From assembly GCF_003989665.1 (NCBI RefSeq), contig NZ_RZIJ01000023.1, forward strand, positions 1 through 64,000: 64,000 nucleotides of DNA, written 5' to 3'. The DNA is from Azospirillum doebereinerae (GTDB lineage Bacteria; Pseudomonadota; Alphaproteobacteria; Azospirillales; Azospirillaceae). Of this stretch, positions 39,672 to 48,857 are shown piece by piece (the first letter of the stretch is position 1; every line of letters starts with the position of its first letter). Under the pieces are notes generated by a model. The model searched no databases, had not been told where the DNA came from, and saw only the letters and a list, made by a program, of their open reading frames with translations. Both the position numbers and the translations under genes were made by a program.

Positions 39672-42452
39672 TCAATCCATCCGTTCGCCAAGCGGACCGA
39701 CCGGCGGCCCGTCCGGCGGTCCGCCCGCCGCAGGCGCGCGCCCCGTCGGCAGCAGCACCCGCTGGTAGAGATAGCCGATGCCGATCAGGCTCACCCCCAG
39801 CCCCAGGAAGGAGGCGACGCGGTACAGCCCCTCCAGATCCTCCATGTCGCTGAGGAACACCTTGGCGACCACCGCCAGCACCAGCGCCAGCCCGGCGTGG
39901 CGCATCCAGCCCCAGCCGAAACGCAGCGCCACCACCATCAGCGCGACCCCGAACAGCAGGAAACCGGCCGAATAGCTGTACCATTCCGCGTTGGACATGT
40001 CGTAGCCGGACAGCACCGGCCCCTGGAAGACCCGCCGGATCTCCAGCGCGAGGTTCAGCGCGAACAGCGCGAAGGGCAGCAGCGGGGCCATTTGCCGCAG
40101 GCGCGGCAGCGGCGGCGGATCCAGCCACAGATAGACCAGCCCCAGCGCGCCCGGCGCGCCGTAGGCCAGCAGCAGCCGGTTCACCACCGGCCAGTCGCCC
40201 ACCGATTCGTCCGTCCACAGCGGGTTGAGGTCGAGCACCTGCCAGCCCACGACGTGGAAGGCCGCCAGCGCCACCAGCGCGCGCCGCCCCCAGACGGCGA
40301 CCGGCCGCGCGGTCCAGCGCCGGTCGGCGGCCAGCAGCACCGCCAGCCCGAGCCACGCCAGCGTGTGCAGCGACGCCTCCACCAGGGTCGAGGGCGCCTC
40401 GGTCAGGTCCTCCACCATCCAGCGGTGAATGCCGAGCGAAACCATCATCGTCGTGAAGATCAGCCCGCCTGCCTCCAGCACCATGACGACCAGATCGTCG
40501 CCCCGCCCGTCCGGCGCCCGCCGCAGCCAATGCGCCGCCAGCAGGAAGCCCAGCGCCGGCAGCCCATAGCCGTAGGCGATCCAGGCCATGCCCTCGTAGT
40601 CCAGCACGTAGGGGTTCACCGCCAGCCGGGCCAGCACCGCGAGCGCGACCAGAAGGGCGACGCCGCGCAGCTCGCGCACGTCCAGCCGGCGCTCCAGCCA
40701 AGCCAGCACCGGCACCTGGAGGGCGAGCGCCACCGTCAGCCACGCCTCGCGCAGGGTCATGGTGGCGCCGAGCGAGATGGCGCCGACCGCGCCGGCCGCG
40801 AAGGCCGCCATGCCCAGCGTCGCCCCCGGCCGGTGGCGGTGCCGCGCCAGCGGCGTCACCGCCCCGACCAGCAAAGCCGCCAGCCCCAGCGCCGCCATCG
40901 GCCACGCCGTGTCGGTGTAGGGCGGCTCGACCGTCGCGTAGGCGAAGGCCAGCAGCGCCAGCGGCACCAGCGCCGACAGCGACGCCCACAGCGCGATCCG
41001 CCGCGCCTCCCACAGCGCCACGAAGCCGCCGATCCCGAACATCGCCGCGAAGCCGCCCACCGTCCACAGGAAACGACCGATCTCGCCCGGCACGATCTCC
41101 GTCACCGCCGTGACGACCGGCTGGCCCTCCTCGTTCAATGCGGGGGGCAGGTTGGGGACATAAGGCAGGCTCCACGGCACCAGCGCCGCCAGCACGACCA
41201 GCGAGGCGGTCCAGGCGACCACGCCCAGCCGCTCCACCCGCCGCCCGGCGACCAGCGCCAGCGCCGCGAACAGCCCCAGCACGGCCAGCGACACCGAACC
41301 ATGCGAATCGGTCCAGGTCAGCCCGGCAACCAGCGCCCCCAGAACCCGCATGCCCGCCACCGCCAGCCCGTCGGCCGGATGGCGCTTCTTGCGCCGCGCC
41401 CAGGAGGGCAGCGCCGCGCGCCAGCCCGTCACCACCGGAACGGCCTCCACCGGTTCCGCGTCCTCCCAGCGCCCCAGCACCGCCGGCATCAGGAACAGCG
41501 CGGCGGTCAGCAGCAGGTAGAGCCCGACCGGCAGCGCGTCGCCCGGCCGCCACGGGTCCAGCATCCACAGCAGCGGCCACAGCGCCGCCCCGGCCAGCGT
41601 CCCCCAGCCGAGCCAGCGCCAGCCGCGATACAGCACCACCGCCATGCCGGCCCCGTTCAGCGCCAGCAGATAGGCGAACAGCCCCCAGGCCATCGGGTCG
41701 TTCGAGGACACCAGCAGCGGCGTGACGAAGCCGGCCAGCAGCCCCAGCGCGGCGATGAACGGCCCCTGCAACAGCGACAGCCCGATGCCGACCATCGCCA
41801 GCGCCGCCAGCAGCGCGAAGGCGACCAGCGGGGCGAACAGGTCGAACAGGGCGAAGCCGCCGTAGACGCTGGCGAAGGCGGTGAACAGCCCCGCCGCCGT
41901 CAGGGCGGGCGGCACGTAGTCGGGCTTGAGCGTCGCGATGAAGCGCTGCTCCGGCCGGCGCCGCAGCCATTCGCCGCCGACCATCAGCCCGGCTCCGGCC
42001 AGCAGGCCCAGCGCGATCCGCACCGACGGCCCCAGCCAGCCCAGCTCGGCCGACAGCTTGATGAAGAAGGCGGCGGCCAGCGCCATGGTGGCGCCACCCA
42101 GCCAGATCAGCCAGCGCGAGGCCAGCGACTCCTCCAAGTCGCGCCAGCGCGAGCGGCCGGGTTCGGGGGGCGCGAACGGGTCGGCGGGCTCCGTCGCCGG
42201 GTCCGGCACAGCGGGGGGAAGCTCGTCGGCGAGGACGGGGACCGGTGCAACGGCCTCCTCGGGCGGCGCGACGGTGTCGGCCAAGCCGAGGACCGCGTCG
42301 ACGGCGGGTTGGGGCACCGGTGCCGGGCCACCGGCCGCCAGCCGGGTCAGCGCCTTGCGCAGATCGTCGATCTCGCGCGCCTGCGCCTTCAGCCGGCGGT
42401 TGAGCCGCTGATAGACGACGCCGACCGCCAGCAGCACCAGCAGGAATTCCAT
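39672..42452 (-). CDS. DUF2339 multi-spanning membrane protein
   Basis: About 926 residues. A short membrane/coiled start (MEFLLVLLAVGVVYQRLNRRLKAQAREIDDLRKAL) is followed by an Ala/Pro-rich linker (about 40-110), a conserved entry motif (LEESLASRWLIWLGGATMALAAAFFIKLSAE) and more than 20 hydrophobic helices. That layout defines DUF2339. Function is not known; no catalytic residues can be named. ATG 42452 gives the usual N-terminus; an upstream ATG at 42521 is possible. High leucine/alanine content makes the opposite strand open over the full length, but that frame has no protein character. Confidence 0.88.
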   Translation of the reverse strand: MEFLLVLLAVGVVYQRLNRRLKAQAREIDDLRKALTRLAAGGPAPVPQPAVDAVLGLADTVAPPEEAVAPVPVLADELPPAVPDPATEPADPFAPPEPGRSRWRDLEESLASRWLIWLGGATMALAAAFFIKLSAELGWLGPSVRIALGLLAGAGLMVGGEWLRRRPEQRFIATLKPDYVPPALTAAGLFTAFASVYGGFALFDLFAPLVAFALLAALAMVGIGLSLLQGPFIAALGLLAGFVTPLLVSSNDPMAWGLFAYLLALNGAGMAVVLYRGWRWLGWGTLAGAALWPLLWMLDPWRPGDALPVGLYLLLTAALFLMPAVLGRWEDAEPVEAVPVVTGWRAALPSWARRKKRHPADGLAVAGMRVLGALVAGLTWTDSHGSVSLAVLGLFAALALVAGRRVERLGVVAWTASLVVLAALVPWSLPYVPNLPPALNEEGQPVVTAVTEIVPGEIGRFLWTVGGFAAMFGIGGFVALWEARRIALWASLSALVPLALLAFAYATVEPPYTDTAWPMAALGLAALLVGAVTPLARHRHRPGATLGMAAFAAGAVGAISLGATMTLREAWLTVALALQVPVLAWLERRLDVRELRGVALLVALAVLARLAVNPYVLDYEGMAWIAYGYGLPALGFLLAAHWLRRAPDGRGDDLVVMVLEAGGLIFTTMMVSLGIHRWMVEDLTEAPSTLVEASLHTLAWLGLAVLLAADRRWTARPVAVWGRRALVALAAFHVVGWQVLDLNPLWTDESVGDWPVVNRLLLAYGAPGALGLVYLWLDPPPLPRLRQMAPLLPFALFALNLALEIRRVFQGPVLSGYDMSNAEWYSYSAGFLLFGVALMVVALRFGWGWMRHAGLALVLAVVAKVFLSDMEDLEGLYRVASFLGLGVSLIGIGYLYQRVLLPTGRAPAAGGPPDGPPVGPLGERMD

Positions 42453-42573
42453 CGCGTTGCCGCCCCACCCATTCGTTCGGGCGTCAGGATAGCGCCACCG
42501 CCGTACCACTGTCGTGGTCACGCTTGGAGGATGACGAAGGTGCTACGTGGCGCGATTCCATAGGTCTTTGCCC

Positions 42574-42633
42574 CCGATGCCCCCACCCCGGCCCTCCCCC
42601 GCTGGGCGGGGGAGGCGGGGTGGGGGCAATCGG
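42574..42633. repeat. Palindromic element copy E (single, long arms)
   Basis: tgcccccaccccg (42578-42590) pairs with cggggtgggggca (42616-42628), and the inner cctcccccgc (42593-42602) pairs with gcgggggagg (42606-42615). Outer ccgat / atcgg bases extend it. It is a one-hairpin relative of copies B, D and F, between the DUF2339 leader and the end of the DUF72 gene. Confidence 0.75.
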
Positions 42634-42643
42634 AAGCCGGGAC

Positions 42644-43381
42644 CTACAGGGCCGCCCCCACCCGCCGCAGCATCGCCAGCGCGTCGTCCACCGCATGGAA
42701 ATCGGCGGTGTTGTCGAAGACGCACCACACCGGGCGGTCCCGCGCCTCGGCCCGCAGACGTTCCGCCAGCGCGTCGAGCACCGCCGACTCGTAGGCGGAA
42801 CGGTACATCACCGGCGAGCCGTGCAGCCGCCAATAGCGCAAGCCCTCCCAGCCGCCCGGCTCCTCCGCCCCCGCCACCGGGGCCGGATCGGCGGCGACCC
42901 GCGCGACCCGATGCTCGACCATCAGGGCGGTCGCCTCGGCGCCGAACCAGCCGGCGTGGCGCGGCTCGCACACCACGTCGCCATCGAACCGCTCGCGCAG
43001 CGCCGCGAAGAACGCCCCCGCCACCGCCGGGTCGAAGCCCAGGCTGGGCGGAAGCTGCACCAGAAGCGGCCCCAGCCGGTCGCCCAGCCGCCCGGCCTCG
43101 TCGAGGAAGCGGTCGAGCGGAGCCTCCGCCCCGGCCAGCCGCCCGTCATGGGTGATCGCCTTGGGAATCTTCACCGCGAAGCGGAAGCCCGGCGGGGTCG
43201 AGGCGGCCCAGCGCGCCCAGGTCTCCGGCTTGTGCGGCCGGTAGAAGCTGCTGTTCACCTCGGTCATCGGCAGCACGCGGGCGGTGCGCTCCAGATGGGA
43301 GCCGTCCATGGGGAAAGCGGAGGCGGACAGCTTCGGAATGCCCCAGCCGGCGACGCCGATGCGGATCGGGTGCGCGCTCAT
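42644..43381 (-). CDS. DUF72 family protein (YecE-like)
   Basis: 245 residues, TIM-barrel-like DUF72. Family blocks: IRIGVAGWGIPK (about 6-17), TEVNSSFYRPHKPETWARWAASTPPGFRFAVKIPKAITH, LLVQLPPSLGFD, ...VVCEPRHAGWF and WCVFDNTADFHAVDDAL near the end. Function unknown; the conserved E, R and D residues suggest an enzyme. ATG 43381 is chosen because the longer frame (to 43507) adds a basic stretch not found in the family. Confidence 0.9.
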   Translation of the reverse strand: MSAHPIRIGVAGWGIPKLSASAFPMDGSHLERTARVLPMTEVNSSFYRPHKPETWARWAASTPPGFRFAVKIPKAITHDGRLAGAEAPLDRFLDEAGRLGDRLGPLLVQLPPSLGFDPAVAGAFFAALRERFDGDVVCEPRHAGWFGAEATALMVEHRVARVAADPAPVAGAEEPGGWEGLRYWRLHGSPVMYRSAYESAVLDALAERLRAEARDRPVWCVFDNTADFHAVDDALAMLRRVGAAL

Positions 43382-43549
43382 CGGCGGCGCGCCGTTTCGC
43401 GGTCTCGGCGCGACTCGGGTGCGTCGATGGCGGTGGGCACGGGCTTGGTGAAAAGGTCGGCCAAGCGGGATGTCCTTGGCGAAGTGGGCGAAGCTGCCCG
43501 ACCCCAACGATTCATCCCAGCCCGAGGTTCCCGGAGCCCAAGGTTCCGG

Positions 43550-44257
43550 TCAGGGACCGCGCGCCGTGCGCCACGCGCAGACGCCCGCGTAATAGGCCGA
43601 GGTGGCCAACCACAGCCCGAACAGCCAGCCCGGCCGGTCCGGCGACAGGATCACCAGCGCCACGCAGCACAGCAGCCACACCGTGGTGACCGCGATGTTC
43701 AGCGCCATCAGCGCCTTGACCCGGAACGGGTGGAGGAACTTCGCCGTGGTGAAGGTCAGCAGCCCCAGGGCGACCACGACCGCCGCGTTGATCCACGGAT
43801 CGAGCCCGAGCAGCCAGAGATACAGCGCCACCACGTTCCAGATCGCCGGGAAGCCGACGAAATAATTGTCGCCGCTCTTCATCTGCACGTTGGCGAAGCA
43901 GTAGAGCGAGGTCAGCAGCACCCAGGCCGCCAGCGCGATGCTGACCAGCCCCTCGGGCAGCAGGCCGAAGCGGTGCATGAACACCGCCGGCACGACGACG
44001 TAGGTCAGGTAGTCGATGACGAGGTCCAGCACCGACCCGTCGATGCCCGGCAGCACCTGCTTGACCGAGGCGCGGCGCGCCAGCGTGCCGTCCACCCCGT
44101 CCACCACCAAAGCCACGCCGAGCCAGGCCAGGCACAGCTTCGCGTCCCCCGCCGCCGCGGCCAGCAGGCCCAGCAGGCCCAGCACCGCCCCGCTCGCCGT
44201 GAAGACATGGACACCCCAGGCCGACAGGCGGTGCGTGATTCCGTAGGCGGCGCTCAT
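43550..44257 (-). CDS. pcs: Phosphatidylcholine synthase
   Basis: 235 residues with about eight membrane helices. The CDP-alcohol phosphotransferase motif is intact at about 53-83: DGVDGTLARRASVKQVLPGI then DGSVLDLVIDY, with the required aspartates. The distribution of helices and the ANVQMKSGDNYFVGFPAIWN segment match Pcs, which condenses choline with CDP-diacylglycerol at the inner membrane. Phosphatidylcholine is common in plant-associated alphaproteobacteria. It follows glcF on the same strand after about 130 bases that carry a short phased repeat. Confidence 0.92.
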   Translation of the reverse strand: MSAAYGITHRLSAWGVHVFTASGAVLGLLGLLAAAAGDAKLCLAWLGVALVVDGVDGTLARRASVKQVLPGIDGSVLDLVIDYLTYVVVPAVFMHRFGLLPEGLVSIALAAWVLLTSLYCFANVQMKSGDNYFVGFPAIWNVVALYLWLLGLDPWINAAVVVALGLLTFTTAKFLHPFRVKALMALNIAVTTVWLLCCVALVILSPDRPGWLFGLWLATSAYYAGVCAWRTARGP

Positions 44258-44308
44258 TCAGGGGATTCCGTTCCGGCGGGCGTTCAGGGGGACAGAGGGG
44301 GCGATTTT

Positions 44309-44341
44309 CTGACACAGATGCACGCAGATAAACACAGATTT
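44309..44341. repeat. Three 10-base phased CACAGAT repeats
   Basis: cacagatgca, cgcagataaa and cacagatttg follow each other directly between glcF and pcs. A similar CACAGATnnAcACAGAT motif is widely scattered in bacterial genomes. One helical turn per copy suggests a protein-binding array, but no function is known. Confidence 0.6.
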
Positions 44342-44386
44342 GTGGCGGCGCAAAATCCCCCTGCCCCGCCCGCCCTCCGGCCCGCC

Positions 44387-45712
44387 TCAGCCCGGAGGGC
44401 CAAAGGCGGCGCGGCCGGCCAGCGTCGCGGGCTTGGGACCGCCGGTGGCCCAGTCCAGCAGTTCCACCGTGTGGAGAACCGGCAGCCCCGCGCCGCCTTC
44501 GACGCCACCGGCGATCTGGGTGATGCAGCCGAGGTTGCCCGCCGCCACCGCGTCGGCCCGCGTGCTTTCGATGGCCGCGACCTTGCGGGCACGCAGTTCC
44601 CCGGCCAGCTCCGGTTGCAGCAGGTTGTAGGTGCCGGCCGAGCCGCAGCAGAGATGCCCGTCGGGGATCTCCCGCACCGCGAAGCCGGCGGCGCGCAGCA
44701 GGGCGCGCGGCGGTTCCTTGATCTTCTGGCCATGCTGAAGAGAGCAAGCGGAGTGGTAGGCGATGGCCTGCCCCGTTTCGACCACCGGGGCGGACAGCCC
44801 GATCTCGTCCAGCAGCTCGGTCACGTCGCGCGCCAGCCCGGCCACCGCCGCGGCCTTGGCGGCGTAGGCGGGATCCTCGCGGAACAGGAAGCCGTAATCC
44901 TTCACGCCGGTGCCGCAGCCCGACGCGTTGACGACGATGGCGTCCAGCCCGGCGCCCTCGATCTCGCGGGTCCAGGCGTCGATGGCCGCCTTGGCCGAGG
45001 CGTGGGCGAGGGACTCCTTGCCCATGTGGTGCGTCAGCGCGCCGCAGCACTCGGCCCCCTTGGCGACCACCACCTCGACGCCGTGGCGGGTCAGCAGGCG
45101 GATGGTCGCCTCGTTGATCTGCGGCGCCAGCACCCGCTGCGCGCAGCCGATCAGCAGGGCGACCCGCTTGCGCCTAGGCCCTTGCGCCGGGTGGACTCCC
45201 GGCCGCTCGGTGGGGCTCGGCGCCGGCACATGGGAGGGGCTCAGCGCCAGCATGGCGTCCAGCCGCTTGGGCAGCAGCGCGCGGAAACGCCGGCCGAGCG
45301 GCGCGCCGCGCAGCGCCAGCCGCAGCAGGGTCGGGTTCGGCAGCACGCGGGCCACGAATTCGCGCACCGCGCGGTCGGCGGGCGGGCGGCTGTGGGTCGC
45401 TTCGATGTGGGCGCGGGCGTGATCGACCAGATGCATGTAATGGACGCCCGACGGGCAGGTCGTCATGCAGGACAGGCAGGACAGGCAGCGGTCGATGTGC
45501 TTGACCGTCGATTCGGGCGGCGGTCCGCCCTTCTCCAGCATGTCCTTGATCTGGTAGATGCGGCCGCGCGGGGAATCCAGCTCGTCGCCCAGGATGGTGT
45601 AGGTCGGGCAGGTCGCGGTGCAGAAGCCGCAATGCACGCATTTGCGCAGGATCGCTTCCGATTCGCGGGTCGCGGAATCGGCCAGTTGGGCGAGCGAGAA
45701 ATTCGTCTGCAT
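44387..45712 (-). CDS. glcF: Glycolate oxidase iron-sulfur subunit
   Basis: 441 residues. Two [4Fe-4S] ferredoxin motifs are intact: CVHCGFCTATCP (about 25-36) and CLSCLSCMTTCPSGV (about 76-90). Two CCG domains follow, with LLIGCAQRVLAPQIN ... GAECCGALTHHMG and YHSACSLQHGQKI ... HLCCGSAGTYNLLQPE. It accepts electrons from the GlcD flavin and passes them toward the respiratory chain. It begins six bases after glcE ends, as the last gene of glcDEF. Confidence 0.96.
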   Translation of the reverse strand: MQTNFSLAQLADSATRESEAILRKCVHCGFCTATCPTYTILGDELDSPRGRIYQIKDMLEKGGPPPESTVKHIDRCLSCLSCMTTCPSGVHYMHLVDHARAHIEATHSRPPADRAVREFVARVLPNPTLLRLALRGAPLGRRFRALLPKRLDAMLALSPSHVPAPSPTERPGVHPAQGPRRKRVALLIGCAQRVLAPQINEATIRLLTRHGVEVVVAKGAECCGALTHHMGKESLAHASAKAAIDAWTREIEGAGLDAIVVNASGCGTGVKDYGFLFREDPAYAAKAAAVAGLARDVTELLDEIGLSAPVVETGQAIAYHSACSLQHGQKIKEPPRALLRAAGFAVREIPDGHLCCGSAGTYNLLQPELAGELRARKVAAIESTRADAVAAGNLGCITQIAGGVEGGAGLPVLHTVELLDWATGGPKPATLAGRAAFGPPG

Positions 45713-45718
45713 GGTCCC

Positions 45719-47011
45719 TCACACGCCCGCGTGCATGCGGCCGGGGTTGAGAATGCCCTTCGGATCGAAGCTGGCCTTGACGCGGCGGGTCAGCGCCATC
45801 AGCGGGTCGGGCAACGGCTGGAACACCTCGGTCACCGCGCGCACGGCGTCCGGCGCGCGGACCATCGTGGCGTGGCCGTTCGCGCCGACGGCGGCGCGGA
45901 TCGTGGCGGCGGAGTCCGGCGGCGCCGTCAACCAGATCAGGCCGCCGCCCCAATCGAAGAAGGCTTCGACGGCCAGGGTCCGTTGAATCGTTGCGAGAAC
46001 GCCGGGGCCAGAGGCTGGCGGGACGGAGAGTTTCCAGAGATGGTTGCCCCCTCCCCACCCCTCCCCCGCTGACGCGGGAGAGGGAGCCAAGCGCGTGTCC
46101 GGCACGGCCCCCTCTCCCGCCGCAGGCGGGGGAGGGTTGGGGAGGGGGCCGGAAACCGGAGCGCCGAACCACGCCCCATCCCTCACCTCGCGCCAGACCG
46201 CCAGCGACTCGTCGCGGCCCAACACCGCGTCCGCCAGCAACTCCTCGCGCAGCAGCGCCACCCGCGCCGTCACCGAGGGGCCGAAGCCCTCGACCCGCAC
46301 CAGGGTCACCGCCCCGCCCGCCCCGGCCACCGTCGCCACGCCCGAGCGCGCCGCGACGCCGGCCGGCAGATGCGCCGCCCCCGACACGTCGTAGGGGCTG
46401 CGCAGCGCGCGGTCGAGCATGCCCACCGCGCCCGGATCGTCCAGCCCGAACAGCAGCAGCGTGGCGGTGTCCTCGGGCGCCGGCAGCACCTTCACCGTGA
46501 TCTCGGTCAGCGCGGTCAGCGTGCCGAAGGAGCCGGCCATCAGCTTGGGCAGGTCGTAGCCGGTGACGTTCTTCACCACCTTGCCGCCGCCCTTGTACAG
46601 CTCGCCACGCCCGCTGACCCCGGCGATGCCCAGCGCGTGATCGCGCGCCGACCCGGCCGAGATCCGGCGCGGCCCGGCCAGCCCGCAGGCGATCAGCCCA
46701 CCCAGCGTGCCACCCCCCTCGGGTGATTCCGGCGGCTCGAAGGCCAGATGCTGCCCGCGCTCCGCCAGCATCGGCCGGATGAGGTCCATCGGCGTGCCGG
46801 CCAGCGCGGTCAGCACCAGTTCCTCCGGCTCGTAGGCGATCACTCCGGACAGGCCGGACAGATCCAGCGCGTGCCCCGCCTGAACCGGGCGGCCCAGCCC
46901 CCGCCGGCTTCCGCTGCCCAGAACCTCCAACGGCTCTTCGGCGGAGAGCGCCCAGCGCACCGCCTCGGCGGCCTGGGCGGCGGTGTCCGGCTTCAGCGTG
47001 GTGATGGTCAT
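45719..47011 (-). CDS. glcE: Glycolate oxidase FAD-binding subunit carrying an in-frame palindromic element
   Basis: 430 residues against about 350 in E. coli. The FAD-binding part is normal (EPLEVLGSGSRRGLGRPVQ at about 27-45; GTLGGLIACGLAGPRR; YDLPKLMAGSFGTLTALTEITVKVLP) and the C-terminus RVKASFDPKGILNPGRMHAG is complete. Between VWREVRDGAWFGAPVSG and HLWKLSVPPASG the protein has about 36 extra residues, rich in Pro, Ala, Gly and Glu ([16 protein letters not shown] then LAPSPASAGEGWGGGN). These are encoded exactly by a copy of the palindromic element found between genes elsewhere in the window. The insertion keeps the frame and sits where relatives have a variable loop, so the protein may still work. 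ATG 47011 is 13 bases after glcD. Confidence 0.94.
   Translation of the reverse strand: MTITTLKPDTAAQAAEAVRWALSAEEPLEVLGSGSRRGLGRPVQAGHALDLSGLSGVIAYEPEELVLTALAGTPMDLIRPMLAERGQHLAFEPPESPEGGGTLGGLIACGLAGPRRISAGSARDHALGIAGVSGRGELYKGGGKVVKNVTGYDLPKLMAGSFGTLTALTEITVKVLPAPEDTATLLLFGLDDPGAVGMLDRALRSPYDVSGAAHLPAGVAARSGVATVAGAGGAVTLVRVEGFGPSVTARVALLREELLADAVLGRDESLAVWREVRDGAWFGAPVSGPLPNPPPPAAGEGAVPDTRLAPSPASAGEGWGGGNHLWKLSVPPASGPGVLATIQRTLAVEAFFDWGGGLIWLTAPPDSAATIRAAVGANGHATMVRAPDAVRAVTEVFQPLPDPLMALTRRVKASFDPKGILNPGRMHAGV
46046..46149. repeat. Palindromic element copy F, inside glcE
   Basis: gccccctcccc (46046-46056) pairs with ggggagggggc (46139-46149); then cccctcccccgc pairs with gcgggggaggg, giving a near-perfect long stem. 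An inner half (ctctcccgccgcaggcgggg) and a tgtccggc spacer match copies B and D. Unlike those, it lies in coding DNA and is read through without a stop. Confidence 0.88.
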
Positions 47012-47024
47012 GCCGGTCGGCCCC

Positions 47025-48512
47025 TCAGAAGCGCGGGATGTCGGGGAAGCGCAGTTCCCCCTTGTGGACGTGCAGCCGGCCAAGCTCGGCGCAGCGGTGG
47101 AGCGTCGGGAAGACCTTGCCGGGGTTCAGCAACCCGTCGGGGTCGAAGGCGCATTTCAGCCGCTGCTGCTGCTCCAGGTCGGCGGCGTCGAACTGGTCGG
47201 TCATCAGGTCGCGCTTCTCGACGCCGACGCCGTGCTCGCCGGTCAGCACGCCGCCAACCTCGACGCACAGGCGCAGGATGTCGTTGCCGAATTCCTCCGC
47301 CGTCTCCAGCTCGCCCGGCTTGTTGGCATCGTAGAGGATCAGCGGGTGCAGGTTGCCGTCCCCGGCGTGGAAGACATTGGCGACCCGCAGGCCGTGGCGC
47401 GCCGACATCTCCTGCATCCGTTGCAGCACGAGGGGCAGCGCCTTGCGCGGAATGGTGCCGTCCATGCAGTAATAGTCGGGGCTGATGCGCCCCACCGCCG
47501 GGAAGGCCGCCTTGCGCCCGGCCCAGAAGGCCAGCCGCTCCTCCTCGGTGGTCGACACCCGCGCGGAGACGCAGCCCTTGCTCCGGGCGATGGCCTCGAC
47601 CCGCTCGATCAGGTGGTCGACCTCGGCGGCCGGGCCGTCCAGCTCGACGATCAGCAGCGCCTCGACGTCCAGCGGGTAGCCGGCGTGGACGAAGGCCTCG
47701 GCGGCGTGGATGGCCGGGCGGTCCATCATCTCCATGCCGCCGGGAATGATGCCGGCCGCGATGATCGCCGCGACGCAATCGCCCCCCTGCTCGCTGGAGG
47801 GAAAGCCGATCAGGACGGCGCGCGCGGTGGCCGGCTTTTTCAGGATGCGGACCGTCACCTCGGTGACGACGCCGAGCAGCCCCTCCGACCCGGTGACGAT
47901 CCCCATCAGGTCGTAGCCGCCCTGATCGAGGTGCTTGCCGCCCAGCCGGAGGACCGTGCCGTCGATCAGCACCATCTCCAGCCCCAGCACGTTGTTGGTG
48001 GTCAGCCCGTATTTCAGGCAATGCACCCCGCCGGAGTTCTCGGCGATGTTGCCGCCGATGGTGCAGGCGATCTGGCTCGACGGATCGGGGGCGTAATAGA
48101 AGCCCTCGTGCGCCACGGCGTTGGAGATGCCGAGGTTGGTCACCCCCGGCTGCACCACGGCGCAGCGGTTGGCGTAGTCGATGTCGAGGATGCGCTTGAA
48201 CTTGCCCATCCCGAGCAGCACGCCGTCGGCCAGCGGCAACGCCCCGCCGGACAGCGAGGTGCCGGCGCCGCGCGGCACCACCTTGACGCCCATGTCCTTG
48301 CAGGTCTTCAGGATTTGGCTGACCTGCTCCACCGTGCTGGGCAGCACGGCGACCAGGGGAAGCTGGCGGTAGGCGGTCAGCCCGTCGCATTCGTAGGCGC
48401 GCAGCTCGTTCTCGTCGACGATCACGCCCTCGCCGGGGACGATGGCGCGCAGCGCATCGACGATGGCGCGGCGGCGGGCGATGATGCCGCCGTCCGGAAC
48501 AGGCATCTTCAT
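47025..48512 (-). CDS. glcD: Glycolate oxidase subunit GlcD (FAD-linked)
   Basis: 495 residues. FAD-binding PCMH domain: VPRGAGTSLSGGALPLADG (about 84-102), GGNIAENSGGVHCLKYGLTTNNVLGLEMVL and GSEGLLGVVTEVTVRIL. C-terminal FAD-oxidase domain: NVFHAGDGNLHPLILYD and VGGVLTGEHGVGVEKRDLM. It oxidises glycolate (or D-lactate) to glyoxylate and is the first gene of glcD-glcE-glcF. The start at 48512 gives MKMPVPDGGIIARRRAIV, typical for the family. Confidence 0.96.
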   Translation of the reverse strand: MKMPVPDGGIIARRRAIVDALRAIVPGEGVIVDENELRAYECDGLTAYRQLPLVAVLPSTVEQVSQILKTCKDMGVKVVPRGAGTSLSGGALPLADGVLLGMGKFKRILDIDYANRCAVVQPGVTNLGISNAVAHEGFYYAPDPSSQIACTIGGNIAENSGGVHCLKYGLTTNNVLGLEMVLIDGTVLRLGGKHLDQGGYDLMGIVTGSEGLLGVVTEVTVRILKKPATARAVLIGFPSSEQGGDCVAAIIAAGIIPGGMEMMDRPAIHAAEAFVHAGYPLDVEALLIVELDGPAAEVDHLIERVEAIARSKGCVSARVSTTEEERLAFWAGRKAAFPAVGRISPDYYCMDGTIPRKALPLVLQRMQEMSARHGLRVANVFHAGDGNLHPLILYDANKPGELETAEEFGNDILRLCVEVGGVLTGEHGVGVEKRDLMTDQFDAADLEQQQRLKCAFDPDGLLNPGKVFPTLHRCAELGRLHVHKGELRFPDIPRF

Positions 48513-48646
48513 GGCGTGGGCGTCCTTCCCTGGCGGTGACCATGGCTCGGGGTTCGTCCGCTAGACGTACCATCCGCCACCGCGCGGGCACAAGACGACG
48601 ACACGGGATGGCGGCACCAAGGCGATGTGCCGCATGACCCTGAAAA

Positions 48647-48680
48647 CGCAAGAGCCGCACCCGAAGGCGCGGCTCTTGCG
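48647..48680 (-). terminator. Intrinsic terminator of rpmJ
   Basis: A perfect 12-bp stem (48647-48658 with 48669-48680, 10-base loop) is followed on the minus strand by TTTTC. It lies 52 bases after the rpmJ stop. Confidence 0.82.
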
Positions 48681-48731
48681 AGAAACCCGAAAGCAAAGAG
48701 GCCGAGGGGTGAACCCGACCTCCCCGCCGGA

Positions 48732-48857
48732 TCAGCCCTGACGGGCCTTGAAACGCGGGTTCTGCTTGTTGATGACGTAGACACGGCCCTTGCGGCGGAT
48801 CACGCGGCAGGCCTTGTGGCGCGTCTTCATCGACTTGAGAGAGTTGACGATTTTCAT
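48732..48857 (-). CDS. rpmJ: 50S ribosomal protein L36 (zinc-free type)
   Basis: 41 residues: [20 protein letters not shown] then [21 protein letters not shown]. This is the C-minus paralogue of L36: it keeps one cysteine (Cys17) but lacks the other zinc ligands and carries the [12 protein letters not shown] ending. It binds 23S rRNA. It is a single-gene unit with its own terminator, apart from other ribosomal protein genes, as is normal for this paralogue. It is shorter than the usual gene-calling limit. Confidence 0.95.
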   Translation of the reverse strand: MKIVNSLKSMKTRHKACRVIRRKGRVYVINKQNPRFKARQG

